A stretch of DNA of 64,000 nt, taken from positions 22,147 to 86,146 of the forward strand of contig UQMY01000004.1 of assembly GCA_900542325.1 (NCBI GenBank), given 5' to 3'. The position numbers were made by a program, and so were the translations under genes. Positions 33,796-42,741 of the stretch are shown here, one piece after another; within the stretch, counting starts at the first letter, position 1, and every line of letters starts with the position of its first letter. The notes under the pieces are model-generated. The model saw only the letters and a list, made by a program, of their open reading frames with translations, was not told the DNA's origin and ran no database searches. The stretch is from an uncultured Collinsella sp. Lineage in GTDB: Bacteria; Actinomycetota; Coriobacteriia; Coriobacteriales; Coriobacteriaceae.

Positions 33796-34298
33796 TGCTT
33801 GCCCCTAAGCGTATTCTTCACCGCAAGGTGCAGCGTGGCTCCATGAAGGGCCAGGCCAAGGGTAATACCGAGCTGCATTTCGGCGAGTTTGGTATCCAGG
33901 CTCTCGAGGCCCATTGGATCACCAACCGTCAGATCGAGGCCGCTCGTATTGCCATGACCCGCTACATGAAGCGTGGCGGTCGTGTCTACATCACGATCTT
34001 CCCCGATAAGCCCATCACCAAGAAGCCTGCCGAGACTCGCATGGGTTCTGGTAAGGGTAACCCCGAGGAGTGGGTGGCCGTCGTCAAGCCCGGCCGCATC
34101 ATGTTCGAGGTCAAGGGCGTGCCCGAGGAGGTCGCTCGCGAGGCTCTGCGTCTTGCACAGCACAAGCTTCCCATCAAGACCAAGATTGTTGCTGCCAAGA
34201 ACGCTGAGCAGCGCATCGAGAAGGAGATGGCTGAGGAGGCCGCTCTCGAGGCCAAGTGGGCTGCTGAGGACGCCGCCGCCGCCAAGGAGGAGAACTAA
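33795..34298 (+). CDS. rplP: 50S ribosomal protein L16, with acidic C-terminal tail
   Basis: 167 aa from GTG 33795 (AGGAGGGG just upstream). The core residues 1-137 are normal: [27 protein letters not shown]-like, [20 protein letters not shown]. About 25-30 residues beyond the usual end form an Ala/Glu-rich helix-like tail ([20 protein letters not shown]). L16 positions the A-site tRNA. The stop overlaps the rpmC start (TAATG). Confidence 0.96.
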   Translation: MLAPKRILHRKVQRGSMKGQAKGNTELHFGEFGIQALEAHWITNRQIEAARIAMTRYMKRGGRVYITIFPDKPITKKPAETRMGSGKGNPEEWVAVVKPGRIMFEVKGVPEEVAREALRLAQHKLPIKTKIVAAKNAEQRIEKEMAEEAALEAKWAAEDAAAAKEEN

Positions 34299-34513
34299 TG
34301 AAGCCCGCAGAGATTCGTGAGCTCTCGGACGCTCAGCTCGTTGAGAAGCTGAAGGAAATGCGCGCCGAGCTCTTTAACCTTCGTTTCCAGATGGCCACCA
34401 GCCAGCTGGACAACACCGCTCGCGTCAACACCGTGAAGAAGGACATCGCTCGCGTCCTCACGGAGCAGCGCGCCCGCGAGATCGCAGCGGAGAAGTCCGC
34501 TGTCGCCGAGTAG
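34298..34513 (+). CDS. rpmC: 50S ribosomal protein L29
   Basis: 71 aa helical protein; EIRELSDAQLVEKLKEMRAE and LFNLRFQMATSQLDNTARV are diagnostic. It overlaps rplP by one base and is 16 bp from rpsQ. It binds near the tunnel exit and contacts trigger factor. Confidence 0.96.
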   Translation: MKPAEIRELSDAQLVEKLKEMRAELFNLRFQMATSQLDNTARVNTVKKDIARVLTEQRAREIAAEKSAVAE

Positions 34514-34529
34514 GACCTAAGGAGAGAAC

Positions 34530-34790
34530 ATGACTGATTCGCGTAACTCGCGTAAGGTCCGTACGGGTGTCGTTACCTCCGTCTCCGGTGCCAAGACCAT
34601 TGTTGTCACCATCACCGAGCGCAAGCGTCACCCCAAGTACGGCAAGATGATGACCAGCTCCAAGAAGCTGCACGCTCACGACGAGGAGTGCACGGCTGGC
34701 GTGGGCGATACCGTCCGCGTTATGGAGACCCGTCCTATGTCCAAGATGAAGCGTTGGCGCCTCATCGAGGTCGTCGAGCGCGCTAAATAA
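34530..34790 (+). CDS. rpsQ: 30S ribosomal protein S17
   Basis: 86 aa OB-fold protein. GVVTSVSGAKTIVVTI and ERKRHPKYGKMM are typical, and MSKMKRWRLIEVVERA closes the protein. TAAGGAGAG lies just before the ATG. It is followed by a 118-bp gap. Confidence 0.96.
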   Translation: MTDSRNSRKVRTGVVTSVSGAKTIVVTITERKRHPKYGKMMTSSKKLHAHDEECTAGVGDTVRVMETRPMSKMKRWRLIEVVERAK

Positions 34791-34908
34791 GCAGTCGCTC
34801 TTACGACTTGTACGTTTCCGAAGATGTGCGTATGCCTGGCTTGCATACCATGGGCCGTATAAAGGCTGCGCACCTCTCTTCGGTTCTTAGTTCGGAGGAA
34901 CATCTACC
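34791..34908 (+). promoter_or_regulatory. rpsQ-rplN intergenic region with a possible internal promoter
   Basis: The gap contains TTGCAT (34841-34846) and GTATAAAGG (TATAAA at 34858-34863), only about 11 bp apart, so the pair is not a good standard promoter. The gap is longer than the others in this operon. No coding signal is seen. Confidence 0.25.
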
Positions 34909-35277
34909 ATGATTCAGATGCAAACCATGCTGAACGTCGCCGACAACTCCGGCGCTCGCAAGATTCGCTGCATCAAGGTGCTTGGCGGTTCCAAGCGTCG
35001 TTATGCAGGCATCGGCGATGTGTTCATCGGTGCTGTCCAGGAGGCTACCCCTGGCGCCAACGTCAAGAAGAAGGACGTTGTCCGTTGCGTCGTCGTTCGC
35101 ACCGTTAAGGAGATCCGCCGCAAGGATGGCTCCTACATTCGCTTTGATGAGAACGCCTGCGTTGTCATCAACAACGATGGTTCGCCCGTCGGCACCCGTA
35201 TCTTCGGGCCCGTCGCTCGCGAGCTTCGTGACAAGAAGTACATGAAGATCGTCTCGCTCGCTCCCGAGACCCTGTAG
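34909..35277 (+). CDS. rplN: 50S ribosomal protein L14
   Basis: 122 aa, the standard length. [19 protein letters not shown], the signature [13 protein letters not shown], and [20 protein letters not shown] are all present. TCGGAGGAA precedes the ATG. It forms part of the 30S-50S interface. Confidence 0.97.
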   Translation: MIQMQTMLNVADNSGARKIRCIKVLGGSKRRYAGIGDVFIGAVQEATPGANVKKKDVVRCVVVRTVKEIRRKDGSYIRFDENACVVINNDGSPVGTRIFGPVARELRDKKYMKIVSLAPETL

Positions 35278-35290
35278 TTAGGGGAGATAT

Positions 35291-35596
35291 ATGTATATCA
35301 AGAAGGGCGATAAGGTCCAGGTTCTCTCTGGTAAGGATCGCGGCAAGCAGGGCGTTGTCCTGCGTGCTCTCCCCGCCGAGAACAAGGTCGTTGTCGAGGG
35401 CGTTTCGGTCGTCAAGAAGGCCGTCAAGCCCAACGCTGCCAACCAGCAGGGCGGCATCGTTTCGCAGGAGGCTCCCATCGACGCCTCCAACGTCAATCTC
35501 GTCTGCCCCGAGTGCGGTAAGGTTACCCGCGTCGGTCACGAGAAGGACGGCAAGAACAAGCTGCGCGTCTGCAAGAAGTGCGGCCACAAGTTCTAA
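35291..35596 (+). CDS. rplX: 50S ribosomal protein L24
   Basis: 101 aa. The KOW motif [20 protein letters not shown] opens the protein. The C-terminal [10 protein letters not shown]...CKKCGHKF forms a CxxC...CxxC zinc ribbon, the C+ form. It starts 50S assembly. In most bacteria rplE follows; here a terminator and non-coding sequence follow, so the series ends. Confidence 0.96.
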   Translation: MYIKKGDKVQVLSGKDRGKQGVVLRALPAENKVVVEGVSVVKKAVKPNAANQQGGIVSQEAPIDASNVNLVCPECGKVTRVGHEKDGKNKLRVCKKCGHKF

Positions 35597-35625
35597 GCTG
35601 CCCGCAACAGTTAAGTTGCTAGCAA

Positions 35626-35658
35626 AGGCCCGGATGCCACGGCACCCGGGCCTTTTTC
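35626..35658 (+). terminator. Terminator after rplX
   Basis: AAGGCCCGG (35626-35634) pairs with CCGGGCCTT (35647-35655) around an inner GCC/GGC pair and is followed by TTTCT. Confidence 0.85.
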
Positions 35659-35659
35659 T

Positions 35660-36369
35660 ATCCCCACTCGATGGCTTCGGTTCTGCCGTCCCGTCATTCC
35701 GGTTGCATCCAGTTTTCGGTGCCGTCTCGAATCGAGTGCCGCCAGGTGACACCCTGTCGCGTTTCGTCGGCTTCGGGGACAAAAGTCGGGACAACTCCAA
35801 AAACTATTTTCGAACTCAGGGCTTTGAGTTTTTGTTTTTTGTCCCAAAGGGCGCGGCGGGATGCCTTTGGAGGCTCGATAGCGCCGAAAACGCCCGTTTT
35901 GAAACTTAAATGCCTTTTCGCGTGCAAGCCGCCAGCTGCAATAGGAAGTGAATCAACGCAGGTGGCTTTCAAGCAGTTTGCAAAACTGCAGGTCGCAGGT
36001 CTTCATTGCCAGTAGGAGAAATGAGTAGTCTCAGGTGGCTTGCCCATGAGTTGACGAACGGGATTTGAGATTACGCTGACGTCCGGAAACGCTTCGAGCA
36101 CGGCGTTACGTTTTTGGGGTTTGGGCGTAGCCCCTGCACCCGCGAGCGCGGGCCTTAAGCCCGCCGAGAGGATGACGCGTCGAAAACGAAGGGGAAAGAG
36201 AGAAGGGGCCGTCCCTATCATTCAGGTTGCGACCGAAGAAGACAAGGAGACCCCCTGAGCCTGAATGATGCCCCACAGACCGCGTCCGACCGAGCTCAAG
36301 CCGAGCTTTTCCTGACGTCCGCCTTCGCGAAGATGATGGCTGGATTGGCTATGGATTGGCAACACTTAT
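35660..36369. other. Long non-coding stretch between rplX and the IS remnant
   Basis: About 700 bp with no convincing gene on either strand. It contains a short palindromic pair (ATCATTCAGG near 36218 and CCTGAATGAT near 36259), which could be the end of an old insertion. Base composition is uneven, with several T- and A-rich patches at 35790-35850. Confidence 0.5.
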
Positions 36370-36840
36370 TTGGACGATTCCGGGAGGGACGGCCCCGCCT
36401 CCCTGAACTCGACCGGCGACATGTAGCCCAGCGTCGAGTGGATCCTGAAGTTGTTGTACCAGTGCACGTAATCCAAGAGCTTGGCTCGGAGCTCGCGCGT
36501 CCCTCCTCGGTCCTTCGGAGTGGCCGACGATCTCCCCGTTGCAGAGGTCGACGAGCAGGCAGACGTAGTTCCACGACGCCCCGACGCGCACGCAGGCCAA
36601 GTCGCTGCATATATGGGTGCACGGCGCCCTGCCGCCGAAGCCGCGCGCGACGACGTTCGACACGTCGGCCTCGTTGACCGCCCCGGGGTGCACCTTGAAC
36701 CTCTTCCTGCCGTATGCGCCGGCCAGGCCGTTCTCCCTCATGATGCGGCAGACGCGGCGCCGGCTGACGGTAACGCCCGACCTCCCGGGCGACGCCTTGA
36801 TCTTGCGCGATCCGTTCCGGCCCTTGCTGGCGGCGTGCGC
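36370..36840 (-). pseudogene. IS3-family transposase (orfB) remnant, internally deleted
   Basis: Read on the minus strand, the N-terminal part shows VTVSRRRVCRIMRENGLAGAYGRKRF, a DDE-domain start with the first Asp (SDLACVRVGASWNY), and VDLCNGEIVGHS. It then jumps, in a different frame, to LLDYVHWYNNFRIHSTLGYM followed by SPVEFRE, the IS3 C terminus. The segment with the second Asp and the catalytic Glu is missing, so it is inactive. No matching inverted ends were identified with confidence. Confidence 0.85.
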
Positions 36841-36862
36841 CGCCGCGGCCGCCGTCGCCCCC

Positions 36863-37141
36863 GACATTAAGGTCCTCAAGGGCCGCGTCGTCTCCGGCGA
36901 CCAGTTCGTCTCGCCCGCGGAACAGAAGGAGCGAATCCTCGCGGCCTTCGGCGACCTGTGCTGCGAGATGGAGGGCTGCACCATCGCGCAGGCCTCCTAT
37001 CTCAACGGCGTGCCCCTCGTCGTCGTGCGCGCCATCAGCGACAAGCCCTGCGCCGAGGGCCGGGTCGTCGACTACAACACCTTCGAGAAGAAGGCCGCCT
37101 GCGACTGCGCCCGCATCGCCGCGCGCATGGTTAAGCTTTAG
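36863..37141 (+). pseudogene. 3' fragment of a 5'-methylthioadenosine/S-adenosylhomocysteine nucleosidase
   Basis: 92 codons with GRVVSGDQFVSPAEQKERI, CCEMEGCTIAQASYLNGVPL and VVVRAISDK, ending VDYNTFEKKAA...RMVKL. These match the last third of MtnN, including the substrate-binding Met-Glu and the catalytic Asp of AISDK. The N-terminal two thirds are absent and replaced by the IS3 remnant in opposite orientation. The frame runs 5' into antisense transposase sequence, which gives an artificial longer reading frame. Confidence 0.8.
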
Positions 37142-37334
37142 GCCCGGCGCGCCGGGGCCCTTTCCAAAGCGAAGTGTCGAGCCGAAGTGTTGAGCGTCGG
37201 CCCTGAATGTTCAATGGCCGTTGTTTTCTGCCCCTCAAGTGGTGGACTTTTCCTCGGAGCTGTTGATTCCCCCACGCGCCCCCTTCCGTTCTCTGTTCTC
37301 CCCTTATACTCCTTGTACGAGGAGGTAAGAAGTC

Positions 37335-40076
37335 ATGGACAAGACCACACAGGACAGCTTGGCAAAGAAACCCGTCGACATGAGGGACAGGATTCTCGAG
37401 CATCTCGAGGCCCTCACCTCTGCCGTCTCGCTCGACGACCTTGCCCGTCTGTCCACCTCCGACATCGCCGAGACGCTCATCATCTCCAGGAGCCTGGCGA
37501 GCCAGTACCTCAACGACCTTGTTCGCGCCGGTCTTGTGGTTAAGGTGGCGGGCAGGCCTGTCCGTTATTTTCATCGCCGCGCGTTCCAGAAGCGTTTTCA
37601 GGTAAAGCTCTCTGCAAGCGAGTATGCCTCGCTCGCCGACCTCATCCAGGCGACGGGAATCGCCGATCACCGCGACTTCGCGCGTGCCGTGGGCTTCGAC
37701 ATGAGCCTCAGCTCCGTTGTCGAGCAGTGCAAGGCTGCGGTTCAGTACCCTCCGTTTGGCCTGCCCATCCTCTTGAGCGGCGGCGTGGGTGTCGGTAAGT
37801 CTTTCCTTTCTCGCCTTGTGTACGAGTACGGCAAGAACCAGGGCTTGCTGTCCCGCGACTCCTCCTATGTGCGCATCGACTGCGCCGGGGTCCCGGACGC
37901 CGCCTCGTTCAACGGGCTTCTTGACGAGTCGATCGCGAAAGCGCGCGGGGGTGTGGTCTTTGTCAACGGCATCGAGGCACTCTCTCCCTCTGCGATGGAG
38001 CACTGCCTTGCGACGGCCCTCGGGCTCGATGCCTCCCAGGATGCGCCGCGCGCTCGCCTCGTTCTTTCGACGACGCTTTCCGCCGATGACCTGAAGGTTT
38101 CCTCGGCCTACAGCAAAATGCCCATCTGTGCCCGCGTCCCCTCACTCAAGGAGCGGACCCCCGAGGAGCGCGAGGATCTCATCTTGAGCTTCCTGCGCAG
38201 CGAGGGGTGCCGAATCGGTTCTGATGTGAAGATCAGCCGCGGCGCATACCGTTGCCTCGTGAACGCGGACTTTTCCGATAACATCGCCGGCTTGCGCGCC
38301 TGCGTGACGAACTGCTGTGCCAAAGCGTTCCTCAATCGCGAGGGCGACTACGTCGTCGTTCGCCCGTATCTTCTTCCCAGCGGGCTCCTCTCCTCCGCGC
38401 AGATCGATCAACAGCCCGACGATGGCGTTCTGATCGACGCGTCTCTGGATGCCGCCGAGAGCACAGGGCCGGTCGAGCAGGCGCTCGATGCCCTGTGCTC
38501 CCTCGATGAGCGATTCTGCGCCGGGGAGCTCTCTGTCTCCGAGCTTGTCTCGCAAGCTGTCTCCGCTGTGCGCGGCGTTGAGGATCACTTGATCTTCGAC
38601 CACGGCGTCGCCTCCTCGAGGTCGCGCGCCTTCGAGCGCGTCGTGGGCGCGGTCCTTGCCGACGCAGGCTCTTCTTATGGCATCGAGCTTTCGAGGAAGG
38701 TCGCTTTTCTACTGGCCCAGGAGATTTGCCTGCAGTTGTGGCCGGGTATCGGCCTGGCTAAGCGAAAGTCTGCCTGTGCGGAGCAAATCTCCCATCTCCT
38801 CGGTGCCGTGACCTCCGAATTGCCGTTTGCCTCGAGTGTCTCCGATCAGGTCGCCGCAGACGTGGAAGGGGCGCTGGGAATCTCGCTCGATCACTTCACG
38901 AAGACGCTTCTGACGCTGTGCGTCGCATCGGAGTCTCGCGATGCGAAGGCCCTTCGGACGCTCTGCGTCATCTTGTCCCACGGCTACTCAACGGCGACGA
39001 GCATCGCCGACGCGGCGAACCGTATGCTCGGCATGCATGTGTACGAGGCTGTCGACATGCCCTACGACCAGCAGCTGAAGGACATCGTCGGTCCGCTCCA
39101 GCGCCTCGTCGACCGCCATTCCTACTGCACCGGGGTCGTGTTCCTCGTCGACATGGGCTCCTTGGAGGAGGCCTATAAGGCCCTCGAGAACGTTACCGAC
39201 TCCACTATCGGCGTGGTGAACAACGTCTCTACCGGTCTTGCGCTCGAGATCGGGGTCGGGCTGCTCGGCGGCAAGTCCATCGCCGAGGTTCTTGGCGATG
39301 CGACCGCCGCGTGCGTGACGCACTGCAAGGTGATCGAGCGCGTCAACCGTGAGGACGCCATCGTCTTCTGCTCCGAGTCCGGGGTCGACGCCGCGGAGAG
39401 GATACGCCAGCTCGTCTCGCAGAGCCTCCCGCGCACCATAGGCGCGCGCCTGCTCACGAGGCCCTTCAAGCAGCTCGTCGCGAACGGGTCGAACGACGCC
39501 GTTTTCTCCGAGCACCGCGTCTGCGCCGTCATCGGCACGGGAGACCCCGGGGTCGCCTCCGTCCCCTTCGTCGCCCTCGAGGACATCATGTCGACGGCGT
39601 CCGCCTCTAAGGTTGATGCCGTGTTCGGCAGGTGGCTTGACGCTTCCGAGCTCTCTTCTTTCCACGAGAAGCTGCTCTCGAACATGACGCTGCAGAACGT
39701 CATCCGCTCCATCACCATCCTCGACCCGGAGCGGCTATTCCATGAGATCGAGAGCGCCGTGCACGAGCTTCAGCGCAGGACAGGCGAGAAGATCGGCAGC
39801 AACGCCATCATTGGGCTCTACGTTCACCTCTGCTGTCTCGTCGAGCGCCTTGTTACCAGAAACCCCATTGAGACCTACGTTGGCCAGGACCGCTTCGAGG
39901 AGGAACGCGCCGATTTCATCGAGTCCTTCAGGCAGAGCTTCTCGAGCATCTCGACGCGCTATCGCGTAGAGGTTCCCGTAAGCGAGATCGCATATGTCTT
40001 CGACTACATAAGCGTGAGCGCCGCCCCGGCGCGAGAAGAGCGCCTCGGCTCCTCGGACCTCCTGCTCGACGAGTGA
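37335..40076 (+). CDS. LevR-like PTS-controlled transcription regulator lacking the sigma54 loop
   Basis: 913 aa; GGAGGT at 37321-37326 sets the start. Domains in order: winged HTH (residues 15-75, SRSLASQYLNDLVRAGLVVK); AAA+ domain with Walker A GGVGVGKS near 148; EIIA-Man-like domain with its phospho-His in LSHGYSTATSI near 548; EIIB-Gat-like segment with FCSESG near 678; PRD with YVHLCC near 829. In LevR the AAA+ domain carries GAFTGA and a Walker B Asp-Glu. Here GAFTGA is missing and Walker B reads VVFVNGIEAL. It therefore probably does not activate sigma54, and no -24/-12 promoter is seen ahead of the PTS genes. It likely controls the adjacent operon in response to PTS phosphorylation. 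Confidence 0.85.
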   Translation: MDKTTQDSLAKKPVDMRDRILEHLEALTSAVSLDDLARLSTSDIAETLIISRSLASQYLNDLVRAGLVVKVAGRPVRYFHRRAFQKRFQVKLSASEYASLADLIQATGIADHRDFARAVGFDMSLSSVVEQCKAAVQYPPFGLPILLSGGVGVGKSFLSRLVYEYGKNQGLLSRDSSYVRIDCAGVPDAASFNGLLDESIAKARGGVVFVNGIEALSPSAMEHCLATALGLDASQDAPRARLVLSTTLSADDLKVSSAYSKMPICARVPSLKERTPEEREDLILSFLRSEGCRIGSDVKISRGAYRCLVNADFSDNIAGLRACVTNCCAKAFLNREGDYVVVRPYLLPSGLLSSAQIDQQPDDGVLIDASLDAAESTGPVEQALDALCSLDERFCAGELSVSELVSQAVSAVRGVEDHLIFDHGVASSRSRAFERVVGAVLADAGSSYGIELSRKVAFLLAQEICLQLWPGIGLAKRKSACAEQISHLLGAVTSELPFASSVSDQVAADVEGALGISLDHFTKTLLTLCVASESRDAKALRTLCVILSHGYSTATSIADAANRMLGMHVYEAVDMPYDQQLKDIVGPLQRLVDRHSYCTGVVFLVDMGSLEEAYKALENVTDSTIGVVNNVSTGLALEIGVGLLGGKSIAEVLGDATAACVTHCKVIERVNREDAIVFCSESGVDAAERIRQLVSQSLPRTIGARLLTRPFKQLVANGSNDAVFSEHRVCAVIGTGDPGVASVPFVALEDIMSTASASKVDAVFGRWLDASELSSFHEKLLSNMTLQNVIRSITILDPERLFHEIESAVHELQRRTGEKIGSNAIIGLYVHLCCLVERLVTRNPIETYVGQDRFEEERADFIESFRQSFSSISTRYRVEVPVSEIAYVFDYISVSAAPAREERLGSSDLLLDE

Positions 40077-40199
40077 CCTTCCCCGCGCCGCCGCAAGCTG
40101 ACCGCGCGTCCTCAATAATCCGATAACCCCTTGCCCGGCGCGAATCCGGATAGCGCCGAGGCGGTACCGAACGTAAAACTTCATTTGATAGGAGCAAAC

Positions 40200-40673
40200 A
40201 TGAGTGTTGTTATGGCACGAATCGACAATCGCCTGCTTCACGGCATCATCGTGACGCAGTGGGCCCCGGTGTCGGGCGCGACCCGAGTCATGGTCATCGA
40301 CGACAAGGTCGCCGGCGACGAGGTCCTGAAGTCCACCATGAGGATGGCGCGCCCCGCGGGCATGGCCGTTTCGATCATCTCCGAGCAGACCGCGCTCAAG
40401 AACTTCGCCGCGGGCAAGTACGACCGCGAGAAGGTCTTCGTCATCGCCAAGGAGCCCGAGACGATGCTTCGCCTGGTCGAGTCGGGCGTCGAGCTCCCGT
40501 CGCTGGTCGTCGGCGGCTCGCTCGTCAAGGAGGACGGCATCCAGCTCACCCAGCGCGCCTACGCCTCCGCCGAGAACGTCCAGAGCTACAAGGCGCTCAT
40601 CGCCCGTGGCGTCAAGGTGACGGCCCAGTTCGTGCCCGCCGACAAGCCCGTCTCCGTCGCAGACCTCATCTAA
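40200..40673 (+). CDS. PTS mannose/fructose/sorbose family EIIB
   Basis: 157 aa from ATG 40200 with TAGGAGC upstream. The phosphorylated His is in RIDNRLLHGIIVTQWAP, the family signature. It passes phosphate from EIIA to the sugar in the IIC/IID pore. It opens an operon IIB-IIC-IID-IIA-GH172-ROK with short gaps, transcribed after the LevR-like gene. Confidence 0.93.
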   Translation: MSVVMARIDNRLLHGIIVTQWAPVSGATRVMVIDDKVAGDEVLKSTMRMARPAGMAVSIISEQTALKNFAAGKYDREKVFVIAKEPETMLRLVESGVELPSLVVGGSLVKEDGIQLTQRAYASAENVQSYKALIARGVKVTAQFVPADKPVSVADLI

Positions 40674-40682
40674 GGGGGAAAT

Positions 40683-41468
40683 ATGGTCAACTTCACTATC
40701 CTGCAGGTCGTCCTTTTGACCCTGCTGGCCTTCATCAAGCACGTGGACTACTACGGCATCCCGATGATCTTCGTCAATTACGCCGTTTTCTGGGGCCTCA
40801 TCACCGGAGTCGTCATGGGCGACTGGAAGACCGGCCTTGTCATCGGCGGCACCATTCAGCTCATGCAGCTCGGCGTCGCGGGCTTCGGCGGCTCCTCCAT
40901 TCCCGACTACGGCACGATGGCCATCATCGCCACCGCCTACGGCGTGACCCTGGGCTCCGACACGGGCCTCGCCATCGGCCTGCCGGTCGGCATGCTCGGC
41001 ATCCAGCTCGACGTCGTCGCCAAGATCCTCAACGGCTTTGTCGTCGAGAAGTCCCAGAAGTTCTGCAACGAGGGTAAGTTCAATCAGATGAACGCCATCC
41101 TGTGGGTCTGCCCCGCGCTCTTCGGCCTGTGCGCCGCCCTGCCCGTCTTTGTCTCCGTGACGCTCGGCCAGCCCGCCGTCAACTGGCTCCTCGAGGTCAT
41201 GCCCCAGTGGTTCCTCTCCGGCCTCACCCTCGCCGGCAAGATGCTCCCGGCCGTCGGTATCGCCATGCTGCTCCGCTACATGCCAACCGCCAAGTACTTC
41301 CAGTACCTGCTCGCCGGCTTCTTCCTCTCGGCCTTCCTGAACGTGCCCATCATCGGCGCCGCCATCGTCGGCGTTGCCCTCGCGATTGCGTTCTACCAGC
41401 GTGCCGAGAGGGACACCGAGCTCGCCGCCCACGCTTCCGCAGACGCCTTCATCGGAGAGGATGAGTAA
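40683..41468 (+). CDS. PTS mannose/fructose/sorbose family EIIC
   Basis: 261 aa membrane protein; GGGGGAAAT precedes the ATG. Hydrophobic segments begin LQVVLLTLLAFIKHVDYYG, and GGTIQLMQLGVAGFGGSSIPD is the family's conserved loop region. Together with IID it makes the sugar channel. Its stop is 2 bp before the IID start. Confidence 0.93.
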   Translation: MVNFTILQVVLLTLLAFIKHVDYYGIPMIFVNYAVFWGLITGVVMGDWKTGLVIGGTIQLMQLGVAGFGGSSIPDYGTMAIIATAYGVTLGSDTGLAIGLPVGMLGIQLDVVAKILNGFVVEKSQKFCNEGKFNQMNAILWVCPALFGLCAALPVFVSVTLGQPAVNWLLEVMPQWFLSGLTLAGKMLPAVGIAMLLRYMPTAKYFQYLLAGFFLSAFLNVPIIGAAIVGVALAIAFYQRAERDTELAAHASADAFIGEDE

Positions 41469-41470
41469 CC

Positions 41471-42304
41471 ATGGAAAACGAGAACATCACCGCCGTCGCT
41501 GAGGGCAAGCCCTCCGGCTACAAGGTCACCAAGAAGGACCTGCGCAACGCGAACTGGCGCTGGCTCATGAGCGTGTGCACCTTCAACTACCAGACCCAGC
41601 AGGGCGCCTCAGTCGCCTACGCCCTCTCGCCGGTCCTGAGGAAGATCTACACGAACGACGAGGACTATAAGCAGGCGCTCAACAACCACTTCCGCTACTA
41701 CAACACCCAGCCTTGGCTCGCCGCCATCATCCTTGGCGCCTGCGTGGCCATGGAGGAGCGCGACGGCCTAGCGGCGGCGGACGCCGTCCAAGACCTGAAG
41801 ATCGGCACCATGGGACCGCTCGCCGGCGTCGGCGACTCCCTGCTCATGACCATGATCCCGACCATCATGGGCTCCATCGCCGCCTACATGGCCATCGAGG
41901 GCAACCCCGTGGGAGCCGGCATCTGGTTCGCGCTCATCCTGGCCATCTTCTGGGTCCGCATGCACGCCCTCGAGTTCGGCTACAAGCAGGGCGTGAAGCT
42001 CGTCACCGACTTCAGCGAGAAGCTTCCCAACCTCACTGCCGCTGCCTCCGTGCTCGGCCTCACCGTGGTCGGCTGCCTCATCGCCTCGGTCATCGGCGTC
42101 ACCTGCCCGATTAGCTTCAGCTTCGGCGACGTCGCGATGGAGATTCAGCCGCTGCTCGACAAGATCCTGCCTGCCATGATCCCCGCCGCCATCACGGGAA
42201 GCGCGTATTACCTTCTTACCAAGAAGAACGCGAGCATGACGGCCCTCATCCTCGTGGTGATCGTCCTCGCGATGGTCGCCTCCGCCGCCGGCATCCTCGC
42301 CTAG
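41471..42304 (+). CDS. PTS mannose/fructose/sorbose family EIID
   Basis: 277 aa. YQTQQGASVAYALSPVLRKIY, FRYYNTQPWLAAIILGACVAMEE and KIGTMGPLAGVGDSLL are signature EIID sequences. The C terminus ends in a hydrophobic helix (LILVVIVLAMVASAAGILA). It is the partner of the preceding EIIC. Confidence 0.94.
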   Translation: MENENITAVAEGKPSGYKVTKKDLRNANWRWLMSVCTFNYQTQQGASVAYALSPVLRKIYTNDEDYKQALNNHFRYYNTQPWLAAIILGACVAMEERDGLAAADAVQDLKIGTMGPLAGVGDSLLMTMIPTIMGSIAAYMAIEGNPVGAGIWFALILAIFWVRMHALEFGYKQGVKLVTDFSEKLPNLTAAASVLGLTVVGCLIASVIGVTCPISFSFGDVAMEIQPLLDKILPAMIPAAITGSAYYLLTKKNASMTALILVVIVLAMVASAAGILA

Positions 42305-42330
42305 CTTCGACCCAAGAGATTGGTGAATCA

Positions 42331-42729
42331 ATGAGAAAGATAGTTGTGGCGAGCCATTCCCTTCTCGCCCAGGGCTTCAAGGACACCCTCGAGTTCCTTA
42401 CGGGTAAGGGCGACGCCGTCAACGCCGTGTGCGCCTACGTGAACGACAACGGCGAGGGGCTCGACGCGGCGGTCGAGGCGGCTCTTTCGGGCACTGACGA
42501 GGTCGTCGTCCTCACCGACGCGTACGGCGGCAGCGTGAACCAGCGCTTTTCCCGCTTCGCCTCCGACCGGATCCACGTGATCGCGGGTGTCAACCTCCCG
42601 CTCGCCATGACGGTCGCGCTCGCGCGCCCCGACGAGAAACTCGACTTCGACGCCCTCGTCAACGAGGCGCGCCAGCAGATCATCTACGTGAACGGTGCCA
42701 GTTCCGCCGAGTGCGACGACGACGAATAG
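42331..42729 (+). CDS. PTS mannose/fructose/sorbose family EIIA
   Basis: 132 aa. The active-site His is residue 9 or close to it in VVASHSLLAQGFKDTLEFL. It accepts phosphate from HPr and donates it to EIIB, and in LevR systems also sets the regulator's state. It is placed fourth rather than first in the PTS set. Confidence 0.92.
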   Translation: MRKIVVASHSLLAQGFKDTLEFLTGKGDAVNAVCAYVNDNGEGLDAAVEAALSGTDEVVVLTDAYGGSVNQRFSRFASDRIHVIAGVNLPLAMTVALARPDEKLDFDALVNEARQQIIYVNGASSAECDDDE

Positions 42730-42741
42730 AGGAGGTCGACG

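Noticed and set aside
35671..36015. A 114-codon frame after rplX
   Set aside because: No Shine-Dalgarno, no family match, and it overlaps comparable frames on both strands.
36617..37141. A 174-codon frame joining antisense transposase to mtnN
   Set aside because: Only the last 92 codons match a family; the first part is the complement of an IS3 gene, so this is a chance fusion.
40077..40199. Sigma54 (-24/-12) promoter for the PTS operon
   Set aside because: No TGGCAC-N5-TTGC-like pair is present, in line with the regulator lacking GAFTGA.
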